This document shows positions 42,418-50,899 of a stretch of DNA of 64,000 nt, piece by piece. How positions within the stretch are numbered: position 1 is the first letter of the stretch; each line of letters begins with the position of its first letter. The notes under the pieces are model-generated. The model searched no databases and was not told the origin of the DNA. It worked only from the letters and a program-made list of their open reading frames with translations. Made by a program: the position numbers and the translations under genes. This DNA comes from Aeropyrum camini SY1 = JCM 12091 (GTDB lineage Archaea > Thermoproteota > Thermoprotei_A > Sulfolobales > Acidilobaceae): NCBI RefSeq assembly GCF_000591035.1, contig NC_022521.1:1488001-1552000 (forward strand), written 5' to 3'.

Positions 42418-42501
42418 ACATAATAATCTTGCCTTCGATAAATTGTTGACATTGAGTTTTTAAGGGGAGCGCCGAAATTCTACAACGCAGGAGAGAAGAA
42501 G

Positions 42502-43254
42502 TTGAGTAGTGTTTATGCTCTTATCACTGGTGGTAGTAGGGGTATTGGGAGGGCTACTGCTCTCCGTTTTGCACGCGAGGGGTGGAGCGTGGTAGTCGCT
42601 TACCGGCGTAGGGCTGACCTTGCGGAGAAGGTGGTGGAGGAGGCTAAGAGGCTGGGGGCTCCCGAGGCTTATGCTGTCGGGGTTGATGTTGGCGATCCTG
42701 CTAGCGTTTCTTCAATGTCTTCGAGGGTCGGCGAGCTCGTCCCCTATCTGAATGTGGTGGTCAACGCCGCAGGCGTTCTACAGCTCGGCGGGGTTGAGGA
42801 GACGTCTATCGAGGAGTGGGAGGAGACACTGAGGGTTAACCTCACGGGGGTGTTCCTGATGACTAGGTCTCTGCTACCCCTCATGAAGAGGGCTCCCTGG
42901 GCCTCCATAGTTAATGTCGCCAGCATCGCGGGGGAGACGGGGAATGTTGTGGCGGGTGTAGCGTACTCGGCCAGCAAGGCGGGTGTTATAGGGCTCACGA
43001 AGAGGCTGGCAGTCCAGCTCGCAAGCCTTGGTATAAGGGTTAACGCCGTAGCCCCTAGCTTTGTCGAGACGGACATGACGAGGAGCTTCCTAGACACGCC
43101 GGAGAAGAGGGAGAGGATAGCGAGCCTCCACCCCCTCAGGATCATACTTAAGCCCGAAGATGTAGCGGAGGCCATACTCTTCCTGGCAGACCCTAGCAGG
43201 AGCCGGGGTATAACTGGCCACGTGCTGTCTATAAACGCGGGTAGGCGCACCTAG
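42502..43254 (+). CDS. SDR-family oxidoreductase
   Basis: A 250-residue short-chain dehydrogenase. It has the NAD(P) motif ALITGGSRGIGRATAL, VVNAAGVLQLGG, the catalytic Ser in IVNVASIAGE and YSASKAGVIGLTK (Tyr-x-x-x-Lys). Arg residues after the second strand (VAYRRRADLAEK) suggest NADPH preference. It resembles FabG-type 3-oxoacyl reductases, but archaea lack the matching fatty-acid pathway, so the substrate is unclear. The start is TTG 42502. Confidence 0.9.
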   Translation: MSSVYALITGGSRGIGRATALRFAREGWSVVVAYRRRADLAEKVVEEAKRLGAPEAYAVGVDVGDPASVSSMSSRVGELVPYLNVVVNAAGVLQLGGVEETSIEEWEETLRVNLTGVFLMTRSLLPLMKRAPWASIVNVASIAGETGNVVAGVAYSASKAGVIGLTKRLAVQLASLGIRVNAVAPSFVETDMTRSFLDTPEKRERIASLHPLRIILKPEDVAEAILFLADPSRSRGITGHVLSINAGRRT

Positions 43255-43340
43255 CCGCGGCCCATACCCTCGAGGATGCTCTCGTGGCTACGGCACTCTC
43301 TCCGGCCTATCAATATGTAGAATGCGACACGTATCTCCAG

Positions 43341-43898
43341 TTACCCCTGGTTGGAGGAGGCTGCCTGCGGCTCAACCCTCCTTAAGCTATAGACTACGCG
43401 TCTACCATCTCTCCTCTTCTCAACAACACCTTTATCCACAAGGTGCTTAAGGATGTTGTAAACCCGATTCTTCGACAGTCCTGTTCGCCGGATCAGCTCA
43501 GAGGGGGTTGCCTCGCTGTTCTCGAGATAGGAGAGTATTAGGTCCTCAGCCTCCAACCCACCGTTTTCTTCGCCCCCGTCGTTATCAACATAACGGGATG
43601 CCTCCCGGGCTTCCGCCCCGACCTTCTCGCCCTCAACACCTAGAGGCTTCCCCCCGCTTATCACCGCCTGGATCTCCATTATCTTCTCCTCAAGCGCTGA
43701 TAGGGCCGCTCCAGCTCCTCTATCCTTCTCCTGCTTTCCCTGCTGTCCCGCCGTAGGGCTTCTAAGTCCGACTTGTCGAAGCCTATTAACGCCTTCACTA
43801 TACCCACTGCCTGCACCCCAAGGTTTGTTCGCCCTTGCCTTCCTATCTCGTGTGTGGCCTGGTGAGACCCATGTATTATCTTCCCCCCATATGGCCAC
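43341..43898 (-). CDS. Winged-helix regulator, N-terminal half frameshifted
   Basis: The C-terminal 65 residues are a clear winged helix of the TrmB or MarR type (EDLILSYLENSEATPSELIR, then TGLSKNRVYNILKHLVDKG and a wing RRDGRRVVYSL). The first 65 residues in this frame are low-complexity and unlike protein. The neighbouring frame gives a more natural sequence from about GTG 43816 (VQAVGIVKALIGFDKSDLEALRR, with a coiled RRIEELER) up to 43703-43711, and the present frame then continues as ALSALEEKIMEIQ. One added G near there joins the two. The function is regulation of unknown genes. The start is uncertain. Confidence 0.6.
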   Translation of the reverse strand: MAIWGEDNTWVSPGHTRDRKARANKPWGAGSGYSEGVNRLRQVGLRSPTAGQQGKQEKDRGAGAALSALEEKIMEIQAVISGGKPLGVEGEKVGAEAREASRYVDNDGGEENGGLEAEDLILSYLENSEATPSELIRRTGLSKNRVYNILKHLVDKGVVEKRRDGRRVVYSLRRVEPQAASSNQG

Positions 43899-43968
43899 TG
43901 TACATTACATAAATTTTTACATGAATAAATAGCGGGCGGGGGCTTTATGAGGTCTTGGTGAGGGTTCA

Positions 43969-44979
43969 GTGGCGTTTAAGATAGTCTCTATGAGCCCGCT
44001 GCCCGCGCAGTTCGTGGAGGCCCTCTTCGACCCTTATAAGAGGGAGGTTGGCGATATCAAGGTTGTGAGTGTAGCAGGGCTCCCCAGGGATAGGGTCCTA
44101 CAGGAGCTGAGGGACGCTGATGTGGTGATCGGCGACTATACTTTCCAGATGAGGATAGACGCTGAGATGTGCGCGGCTATGGAGAAGGTTAGGCTTATAC
44201 AGCAGCCCAGCACGGGCTACGATCATATAGACGTTGAGGCGTGTGCAAAGCACGGTATCCCGGTGGCAAACGCGGGTGGCGCTAACGCTGTCTCTGTTGC
44301 AGAGTACACGATAATGGCTGGCCTCGCCCTCCTGAAGCGCCTCATCTACGCCCATAGGGAGACGGTTGCGGGCGGCTGGCCGCAGTGGAGGCTCATGGAG
44401 ATGGGTACTTTCGACCTGCAGGGTAAGACATGGGGTATCATAGGCCTTGGCCGGATAGGGAGGGAGGTGGCTAGACGCCTCAGGCCCTTCGGCGTCAGTG
44501 TAGTGTACTTCGACAAGGTTAGGATGGAGGATGCCGAGCGGGAGCTGGGGGTTGAGTATAGGAGCCTGCCGCGTCTATTGAGGGAGAGTGACGTGGTGTC
44601 TATACACGTACCCCTAACCAGGGAGACCCGGGGCATGATAGGTGAGGGCGAGCTGAGGATGATGAAGCCTACGGCGGTACTCATAAACCCGTCCCGGGGT
44701 GAGATCGTGGATGAGGAGGCCCTGGCGAGGGCAGTCAGGGAGAGGTGGATAGCTGGGGCTGCAGTGGACGTTTACAGCAGGGAGCCGCCTCCCCCCGACC
44801 ATCCGCTCATCAAGGCTGCGGCCGAGGGTGAGGCGAACCTCATACTTACGCCCCATATAGCGGGGGCGAACACGGACGCCAGGTCTAGGATCATACAGTT
44901 CTCCATTGAAAATGTGGTGAGGGTGCTGAAGGGAGGCAAGCCCGAGGCCGTCGTGAACATGGACCTAAACGGTGGGTGA
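43969..44979 (+). CDS. D-isomer specific 2-hydroxyacid dehydrogenase
   Basis: A 336-residue NAD-dependent dehydrogenase of the D-2-hydroxyacid family. The NAD-binding motif is WGIIGLGRIGREVARRL, catalytic Arg in NPSRGEIVDEEAL, Glu in the following helix region and the His in LILTPHIAGAN. SIHVPLTRETRGMIG is the usual substrate-site flank. Possible reactions include interconversion of 2-oxoacids and D-2-hydroxyacids. Its stop is directly next to the start of the ThDP-enzyme gene (TGATTG), so the two act together in one pathway. Confidence 0.9.
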   Translation: MAFKIVSMSPLPAQFVEALFDPYKREVGDIKVVSVAGLPRDRVLQELRDADVVIGDYTFQMRIDAEMCAAMEKVRLIQQPSTGYDHIDVEACAKHGIPVANAGGANAVSVAEYTIMAGLALLKRLIYAHRETVAGGWPQWRLMEMGTFDLQGKTWGIIGLGRIGREVARRLRPFGVSVVYFDKVRMEDAERELGVEYRSLPRLLRESDVVSIHVPLTRETRGMIGEGELRMMKPTAVLINPSRGEIVDEEALARAVRERWIAGAAVDVYSREPPPPDHPLIKAAAEGEANLILTPHIAGANTDARSRIIQFSIENVVRVLKGGKPEAVVNMDLNGG

Positions 44980-46656
44980 TTGTCTGTGGCAACCGTGGCC
45001 GAGGCTATAGCCAGGGGGCTGGCGGCGGCGGGTGTAGAGAGGGTATACGGCATTATTGGGACTAGCATAGTCGACTTCCTTGACGCCCTGTACGACCACC
45101 GGGATAGGATAGATTTTGTGACTACGAGGCACGAGCAGGTAGCGGTGTCGGCCGCGGACGCCGAGTACAGGGTAACCCGGCGTCTGGCGGCCGCTGCAGT
45201 TCACGCGGGCCCGGGGTTCCTGAACACCGCTATCAGCCTGGGTATAGCCTTTAAGGATCGCGTCCCTCTTCTCCTGGTCAGCGGGGGTGTTAGGAGGAGG
45301 CTCAGGGGTCTTGACGCCTGGCTCGAGGTCGACCAGGCCTCGATAGCCCGTCCCCTAGCCAAGTACTATGGTGTTGTTGAGAGCCCTGGCGAGGTCCTCG
45401 ACACGCTCGCCGAGGCTCTGAGGAGCGCCCTATCCCCGCCCATGGGCCCCGCGGTTGTCGAGGTGCCCGAGGACCTGTGGAGGTCTAACGCTAGCATTAG
45501 CGAGGAGGCTTTAAAACGCATCCCCCGCACCCCCGTAGCAGGCCCCGGGCTGGGGGGTCACGGTAAAACGCTCTTCTCGATGCTGATGGAGGCTAAGAGG
45601 CCGGTGATACTTGCGTCGGGGGAGCTTGTATATAATCCGTGGTTTAGCCAGGAGAGGCTTCTGAGGCTTGCGGAGGCCACTGGAGCCTATATCGTGGTCA
45701 GCGGGAACGGGAGGGGGGCTTGCCCGGAGGACCACCCCCGCTGCCTAGGGCGTATCGGATTCGGCGGCGGGAGCCTGGCGGCTGACAGGGCTTTCGAGTC
45801 TAGCGATATGGTGCTTGTCCTAGGCCACGAGTTCGACGATATAACGACCTACGGCTACAACATGCTGCCGCAGGGCGACGTGGTCATGATATCCCAGGAT
45901 CCCTCTACAAAGGCTAGGCCCCGCTACTATGACCTTGTCAACGCCAGCCCCGTGAGGGCCCTCGAGGAGCTCTCGGAGATGGCGGGCGGGGCGAGGAGGC
46001 TCGAGGAGTGGGAAAGGATGGTGGCTGGCTTTAGAAGGGAGTGGGGGGTCATGCTGGATGAGGCGGTTAGGAGGAGTACTAGGCTTGCAAATCCAGACAG
46101 GTTCTTCAGGCTGCTAAACTCGAGAATGCCTCGGGGCAGGATAGTGAGCGGCGGGCAGGGGACGCATATACTATACGCCTACAACCACATCCGGATATAC
46201 AGGCCTGGGGGCTTCCTGGCCGCAACCAACCTCGGGGCCATGGGCTACGCCCTACCCGCGGTTATAGGATCTTCTAAAGCCCTTCCCGGCGATTACCACC
46301 TCTGCGTTGCCGGGGATGGGGAGCTCATGATGACTGTGCAGGATATAGAGACTATTGTGAGGGAAGGCCTCGACGTGAAGATAGTGCTGGTGAACGACGA
46401 CTCGTACAAGGTCCTCTACCTTAGGCAAGTCCTCCAGAAGGGTGGTAGAGTCTATGAGACACTCCTCTCCAACCCAGACTTCTCGAGGCTGGCAGAGGCT
46501 TTCGGAGTCCGCTACGCCAAGGTCAGCAGGCCTGGTGATGAGGGTGGGGCGCTCGAGGTCCTCTCCTCACCGGGACCCGCCCTGGTGGAGGTTAAGGTGG
46601 ACCGCGACGACATACCGCCCCTCAACCTCGACTACACCCTCAGGATGAGCATGTGA
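44980..46656 (+). CDS. ThDP-dependent enzyme of the acetolactate synthase family
   Basis: A 558-residue thiamine-diphosphate enzyme with the three-domain layout of acetolactate synthase, pyruvate decarboxylase and related enzymes. The PYR domain has GVERVYGIIGTSIVDFLDAL and the catalytic Glu in TTRHEQVAV; HAGPGFLN is characteristic. The PP domain has VAGDGELMMTVQDIETI with the ThDP-binding GDG and the Asn-containing LVNDDSYKVLY. Unlike ilvB, no small regulatory subunit is next to it. Coupled to a 2-hydroxyacid dehydrogenase, it may act on a 2-oxoacid or on 2-hydroxyacyl-CoA (oxalyl or 2-hydroxyacyl lyase type). The substrate is undecided. Confidence 0.9.
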   Translation: MSVATVAEAIARGLAAAGVERVYGIIGTSIVDFLDALYDHRDRIDFVTTRHEQVAVSAADAEYRVTRRLAAAAVHAGPGFLNTAISLGIAFKDRVPLLLVSGGVRRRLRGLDAWLEVDQASIARPLAKYYGVVESPGEVLDTLAEALRSALSPPMGPAVVEVPEDLWRSNASISEEALKRIPRTPVAGPGLGGHGKTLFSMLMEAKRPVILASGELVYNPWFSQERLLRLAEATGAYIVVSGNGRGACPEDHPRCLGRIGFGGGSLAADRAFESSDMVLVLGHEFDDITTYGYNMLPQGDVVMISQDPSTKARPRYYDLVNASPVRALEELSEMAGGARRLEEWERMVAGFRREWGVMLDEAVRRSTRLANPDRFFRLLNSRMPRGRIVSGGQGTHILYAYNHIRIYRPGGFLAATNLGAMGYALPAVIGSSKALPGDYHLCVAGDGELMMTVQDIETIVREGLDVKIVLVNDDSYKVLYLRQVLQKGGRVYETLLSNPDFSRLAEAFGVRYAKVSRPGDEGGALEVLSSPGPALVEVKVDRDDIPPLNLDYTLRMSM

Positions 46657-46688
46657 GCCAGGCGGGCGTAGTATAGGGAGCGGGCCCT

Positions 46689-46799
46689 TTAGAATTTCGT
46701 GAGCCCGCCGCTCCTCCTAGCCCTCCCCTCAAGCGCCTTGAACACCACATACCCTGTTAGAGTGTAGACAACAGCCTCCAGGGCTAGCTTTGCGGCAGC
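46689..46799 (-). other. Detached 3' coding segment of the ABC-2 permease
   Basis: In the -1 frame relative to the 46784-47554 gene this segment reads RAAAKLALEAVVYTLTGYVV and then FKALEGRARRSGGLTKF before its stop, which is the sixth helix and tail missing from the truncated permease. It would join the main frame with one nucleotide added near 46797-46807. Confidence 0.7.
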
Positions 46800-47554
46800 C
46801 CTTCAAGCGACGAGAAGTCCTCGCCTTTGAGCAGGAGGCTTCTCACAGCCTCTAGGGTTAGGGTTAGGGGCACTAGCTCGGCCGCCCCCTTAAGCGGGCT
46901 GGGGAGGACCTCCACGGGGAACATCATCCCGGATAGCAGCATAAGGAAGGGGGTGAGCATAACGTTGAATGCGTGCGGCTCCTTCAAGTTAACAACGATA
47001 CCCCCTAGTAGGAGGCCCATTCCAAGCATCCCCACGAAGCCCAGGGCTAGGGCCAGGACGGCCTGGGGCGCTGCATCCAGGTGGAGACCGCCTGCTCCAA
47101 ATATGAGGCTGTAGTACGCCAGCACGATAACAAGGTCCATAAGGCTCACCACCAGGCTACCCAGGGCGTTTCCGAAGAGCCATGCGAACCTGCTGGCCGG
47201 GGTTACCAGGACGGCCTCAAGAGTGCCCTGTACAAGCTCCCTGTGAAGCCTCTCACCAACGTCGAAAAGGGTCGCGGTTAGTAGGCTGTAGAGGGAGAAT
47301 CCTATGGCTACGAAGGCTACATAGTCGCCGTAGCCGAGGGACTCGAATGGGCTCGCCCCACCAGCGAGCCTCGACACAGCCCAGGCTGTGGCTATCATGA
47401 ACATGGGGACGCTGAGGCGCACCAGCATGAAGCCCCACGTGCTGTAGAGTGCTAGCAGGTCCTTCGCGTAAACCTCGGCGCTCGCCAGCAGGACTCTAGC
47501 CCGGGATGGGGGAGCCCGGTTAGAATGTGTGGAGCCACCCGTACTTCTTCGCAA
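46784..47554 (-). CDS. ABC-2 type permease subunit, frameshifted near the C-terminus
   Basis: A 256-residue membrane subunit of an ABC-2 exporter with about six transmembrane helices. It ends abruptly at TLEAVRSLLLKGEDFSSLEGLPQS. In the -1 frame the expected C-terminus follows (RAAAKLALEAVVYTLTGYVV, then FKALEGRARRSGGLTKF) and stops at 46689-46691. That part aligns well with the end of the adjacent permease, so a lost nucleotide near 46797-46807 explains the truncation. It pairs with the second permease and ATPase on the same strand. The export cargo is unknown. Confidence 0.78.
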   Translation of the reverse strand: MRRSTGGSTHSNRAPPSRARVLLASAEVYAKDLLALYSTWGFMLVRLSVPMFMIATAWAVSRLAGGASPFESLGYGDYVAFVAIGFSLYSLLTATLFDVGERLHRELVQGTLEAVLVTPASRFAWLFGNALGSLVVSLMDLVIVLAYYSLIFGAGGLHLDAAPQAVLALALGFVGMLGMGLLLGGIVVNLKEPHAFNVMLTPFLMLLSGMMFPVEVLPSPLKGAAELVPLTLTLEAVRSLLLKGEDFSSLEGLPQS

Positions 47555-48347
47555 GGCTCTCAGCCCACCTCACGAATAGTATCCCAAGGGACATGCTTAC
47601 GAGTGATATGGCGGCGAGCCTGAGGATCAACGGGTACACATCCCCTAGAGAGGCGCCCTCCAGGAGAGCCATCCTGGCTGCCTCTATCCCGTAGGTGAGG
47701 GGGAGCGCGTAGCCGACGTACTGGAGGGCTGCGGGGAGGATTGTTAGTGGGAAGGAGGAGCCTGAGAAGAACCTTAGGGGATACTGGATAGCCACAGCGA
47801 GGGGGCCGGCCGAGCGGGTTAGAACGTAGAGGCCCGCGAGGCCTATGCCCATGGATACAGCCCCCGCCACCGCCATCAACAGTGACAGCACGGCTGCTGC
47901 TGGGTCTTGAACGTGGAACCCCGTCCCCGTGGCCAGAAAGACTATAACGGCGGCGGTGAAGCTTATCCATCCCGCGTCTATCAAGCCGTAGATGCTGGAG
48001 CCCGCAAGCATTATTAGACGGCTGGCTGGGGTTAGGAAAACTATCTCTAGAGTCCCAAACCACCTCTCCCTCTGTATAGCCATTCCCGCCCTCCAGTTCA
48101 GCGCGTTGAACAGGCTAAGGAGGACCTGGCCGAGTATTAGGAAGCCTACATAGTCCGACGGCCACCCGTGCTGCTGGAGAGGCTGTGAAGCGCCTCCTAT
48201 AACGGCCCTATAGGTGTATATCAGTATGTAGGTCCAGACTATGGGCTGGAGGAGGCTGTTGATTATCCAGGGTATGTATGTTATCCTTATCTTGAAATCC
48301 CTGATGGCCACAGCCGTGGCAACCCTGACATGATACCCGAGGCTCAC
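47520..48347 (-). CDS. ABC-2 type permease subunit
   Basis: A 275-residue membrane protein with about six transmembrane helices. It starts after a short cytosolic part (RVATAVAIRDFKIRITYIPW) and includes the ABC-2 hallmark region RWFGTLEIVFLTPASRL and the C-terminal PLTYGIEAARMALLEG, both shared with the neighbouring permease. It ends with YGWLHTF. It overlaps the end of the ATPase gene by 4 nt and the next permease start by 35 nt. Together they form one exporter with two different permease chains. Confidence 0.87.
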   Translation of the reverse strand: MSLGYHVRVATAVAIRDFKIRITYIPWIINSLLQPIVWTYILIYTYRAVIGGASQPLQQHGWPSDYVGFLILGQVLLSLFNALNWRAGMAIQRERWFGTLEIVFLTPASRLIMLAGSSIYGLIDAGWISFTAAVIVFLATGTGFHVQDPAAAVLSLLMAVAGAVSMGIGLAGLYVLTRSAGPLAVAIQYPLRFFSGSSFPLTILPAALQYVGYALPLTYGIEAARMALLEGASLGDVYPLILRLAAISLVSMSLGILFVRWAESLAKKYGWLHTF

Positions 48348-49315
48348 TCCCGCCCACCACCGGTTAGCTTAATGAACACGTCCTCTAGGCTCGGGCTTCT
48401 AACGTCGAGCCCCCTAATCCTGGCGTCGAGCCTGGGAAGCTCGCTGAGCAGGGCTTCTATGAAGAAGTCTGGCTCGGGGACGAGCACCTTGAACACTCTA
48501 GCCCCGTCAACCTCGCCCACGCTAATAACCCTCCCGCCCAGCCTCTCCACCGCCTCCCTTACCCCCACACCTCCGGCCACCCTAAGCTCCACAATACTGC
48601 CACCACTGACCAGAGACTTGAGGTCCTCTGGCGCCCCCTCAGCCACTATCCTGCCACCGTTGATTATGGCAACCCTGTCCGACAGCTCCTCCGCCTCAAC
48701 CATGTAGTGTGTGGTGAGGAGTACAGTCCGCCCTTCCCTCACAATCCTCCTGACAATCCCCCTCACCTCCCTGGCGGCCTTCGGGTCAAGGCCTATTGTG
48801 GGCTCGTCCAGGAGGAGGACCTCGGGATCGTTTATGAGCCCCCGAGCTATGTGGAGCCGCTGCTTCATACCCTTAGAATAGTTCTCAACCCTCACGTGAG
48901 CCCACTCCTCCAGACCCACCAGCTCCAGAAGCTCTCTAACCCTCCTCCTAGCCTCCCTGGGGGGTATGCCGTAGAGTTGGCTGAAGAACCATAGGTTGTC
49001 CCAGCCTGAGAGCCTCCAGTACAGCGCCCTCTCACCTCCGAGTACAACCCCTATCCTCCTCCTCACCTCGCCAGCCTCCTCGACCACGTCGAAGCCTGAG
49101 ACCCTCGCCCACCCCCTGTCGGGTATGAGAAGGGTTGAGAGTATCTTGACTAGAGTCGTCTTCCCGGCCCCGTTAGGTCCTAGCAGCGAGAAGAGTGTAC
49201 CCCTGGCTACCCTAAGGTCCACCCCGTCCAGGGCCCTGACTATCCTAGCTCTCCATGGGAGCAGCCCCATCCTATACTCCTTGACCAGCCCCTCAGCCTC
49301 AATAACATATGCCAT
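48344..49315 (-). CDS. ABC transporter ATP-binding subunit
   Basis: A 323-residue ATPase for the ABC-2 exporter. Walker A is LLGPNGAGKTTLVKIL, the signature is ENYSKGMKQRLHIARGL, Walker B is PEVLLLDEPTIGLDPKAA, followed by the His in LLTTHYMVEAEEL. A C-terminal extension of about 90 residues (from VELRVAGGVGVREAVERLGG) is typical of the DrrA/NodI type. It is the first gene of the three-gene operon. A TATA-like CGATATTATGG lies upstream on the reverse strand near 49395. Confidence 0.92.
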   Translation of the reverse strand: MAYVIEAEGLVKEYRMGLLPWRARIVRALDGVDLRVARGTLFSLLGPNGAGKTTLVKILSTLLIPDRGWARVSGFDVVEEAGEVRRRIGVVLGGERALYWRLSGWDNLWFFSQLYGIPPREARRRVRELLELVGLEEWAHVRVENYSKGMKQRLHIARGLINDPEVLLLDEPTIGLDPKAAREVRGIVRRIVREGRTVLLTTHYMVEAEELSDRVAIINGGRIVAEGAPEDLKSLVSGGSIVELRVAGGVGVREAVERLGGRVISVGEVDGARVFKVLVPEPDFFIEALLSELPRLDARIRGLDVRSPSLEDVFIKLTGGGRE

Positions 49316-49435
49316 GAGGCTTCACGACCTCCGGCCCCGAGCAACAGCCCCCCCGACTCCCCCGAAGAGTAGATGTGGCGCAAACCATAATATCGGAGGC
49401 ACCCTCCGGTCCCCTGGGGTCTAGTGTTCTCCTAA

Positions 49436-49843
49436 TTATTCTATTTGCCGTGTATGCTGAAGGGTGAGGCTTTTCTGGGGCTCGTCGAGGCGGGCTGTGG
49501 GGGCGATCTTGTCGATAATATCGTTACAGTGTCTACTAGGGGATACCCACTTGCAGGACCATTTGGCGAGCTCTAGTATAACCCCCCTTAGGTCTCTCCC
49601 CATGTCTGTCAGCCTGTATCTGACCCTGACTGGAGGGCCAGGCTCTATTATCCTCTCAACAACTCCTAGCTTCCTGAGGTCCTCGAGGGTTTCGGATAGC
49701 GTCTTAGACGATATAGCCTTTATACTCTTCTCTAGCTCTGCGAACCCCTTCTCACCGTCTAGGAGATGGTAAACTATCACGAGGCTCCACTTCCTGGCTA
49801 GAACCTTGCTCGCAGCTGTGATGGGGCAGTCATGCCCTTCCAC
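49436..49843 (-). CDS. HxlR-type winged-helix regulator
   Basis: A 135-residue transcriptional regulator of the HxlR family: an N-terminal Cys (GHDCPITAASKVLARKWSLV), then the winged helix with ISSKTLSETLEDLRKLGVVER and the wing RYRLTDMGRDLRG. HxlR-like proteins often control formaldehyde or thiol stress, with the N-terminal Cys as sensor. A likely target is the divergent VOC gene, because the two share the 174-nt region between them, or the neighbouring exporter genes. Confidence 0.86.
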   Translation of the reverse strand: MEGHDCPITAASKVLARKWSLVIVYHLLDGEKGFAELEKSIKAISSKTLSETLEDLRKLGVVERIIEPGPPVRVRYRLTDMGRDLRGVILELAKWSCKWVSPSRHCNDIIDKIAPTARLDEPQKSLTLQHTRQIE

Positions 49844-50017
49844 CCTTTATAACACCTCCAATACGCCTGTGATATACAAAACATATCTACTTTATCTAGT
49901 AAATTTTGTTCACGTTAGGTGGAAACTGTGCTTACTACAGATACTAGAGGCTTTCCTACGCGTAACCTCTCATGTAGACGGGGGCTCGCTCCTGGCGGGG
50001 CTCATAAATAACTAAGG

Positions 50018-50773
50018 GTGGCTATGATGCGCCACGGCTTCGTAATAAGAAAAGCTATACTGACGGTTAGGAGGCTTGAAGCGGCAGCCCGGTTCTACTC
50101 GTCCATCCTCGACAGCAAGCCAGAGCCAGTGCCTGGAGGGCTTGTCTACAGGCTGGAGGCCGGGTCGGAGCTGGTGCTCCAGCACAACCCACAGGCTGAG
50201 AAGCCGCCTCCCGGCGCCTCAGGCCTCTACCATATAGCCTTCACCGTGGACAGTCCCGGGGCGCTGCGGGCTGTCCTGGGTAAGCTTAGGGAGATGGGGT
50301 CTCTCCTCCTAGGGGCTTCGGACCACTGCTTCACAATAGCACTCTACACACTCGACCCGGAGGGAAACGGTGTGGAGGTCTACTGGGATAAGGATGAGCC
50401 CTGCCGGAGGCTGGTGACGAAGCCTCTAGAACCAAGGGTGCTTGCCGAGGCGGGCTCCCCCATGGAGTACAGGGCTTCAATAGGCCATATACACCTCAAG
50501 GTGGCTGATCTCGGAGAGGCCGAACGATTCTACGCGGGGGTTCTGGGTATGGTTGTGACGGAGAGAGGATACCCGGGGGCGCTGTTCTTCGCCTATGGAG
50601 ACTACCATCACCACGTGGCTGCGAACATATGGGAGACGGCGTGGGGGGTGAGGGGCGCCAGGCCGGAGAGGTATGCGGTGGGTCTTAGGAGCTATACTAT
50701 GAAGCCGCCCGGGGGAGAAGCGGAGCCCGGGGTCTATCGGGACCCTGCGGGGGTCGAGGTTGTTATACTCTAG
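50018..50773 (+). CDS. VOC-family extradiol dioxygenase-like protein
   Basis: A 251-residue protein of two vicinal-oxygen-chelate repeats. The second repeat shows the His-His-Glu metal triad of catechol-2,3-dioxygenases: IGHIHLKVADLGEAERFY, YGDYHHHVAANIWET and GVEVVIL. The first repeat has GLYHIAFTVDSPGAL and NGVEVYWD and is probably structural. It resembles CatE/BphC-type enzymes, but the natural substrate in a hyperthermophile is unknown. GTG 50018 or ATG 50024/50027 may start it. It is divergent from the HxlR gene, a likely regulator. Confidence 0.84.
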   Translation: MAMMRHGFVIRKAILTVRRLEAAARFYSSILDSKPEPVPGGLVYRLEAGSELVLQHNPQAEKPPPGASGLYHIAFTVDSPGALRAVLGKLREMGSLLLGASDHCFTIALYTLDPEGNGVEVYWDKDEPCRRLVTKPLEPRVLAEAGSPMEYRASIGHIHLKVADLGEAERFYAGVLGMVVTERGYPGALFFAYGDYHHHVAANIWETAWGVRGARPERYAVGLRSYTMKPPGGEAEPGVYRDPAGVEVVIL

Positions 50774-50816
50774 CCACCTCCAGCCTGTAACCCCGGGCGG
50801 GAGGCCCCTATACAAC

Positions 50817-50833
50817 CCCCTCCTGAAGGGGGA
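50817..50833 (+). terminator. Hairpin after the VOC gene
   Basis: CCCCCT, a CCTGA loop and AGGGGG form a 6-bp stem 44 nt after the stop. No strong T-run follows, so its role as a terminator is uncertain; the next TATA box (TACTATAAAT, 50851-50860) lies just beyond it. Confidence 0.35.
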
Positions 50834-50850
50834 GGCAAGACGCTCATTGT

Positions 50851-50860
50851 ACTATAAATG
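50851..50860 (+). promoter_or_regulatory. TATA box of the aldo/keto reductase gene
   Basis: TACTATAAAT is centred about 27 nt before a predicted start site near 50883, which leaves a short leader before GTG 50900. Confidence 0.45.
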
Positions 50861-50899
50861 CGGCGGGCCTGAACAGGGTTAAGGCTTGGTGTACAGCCT

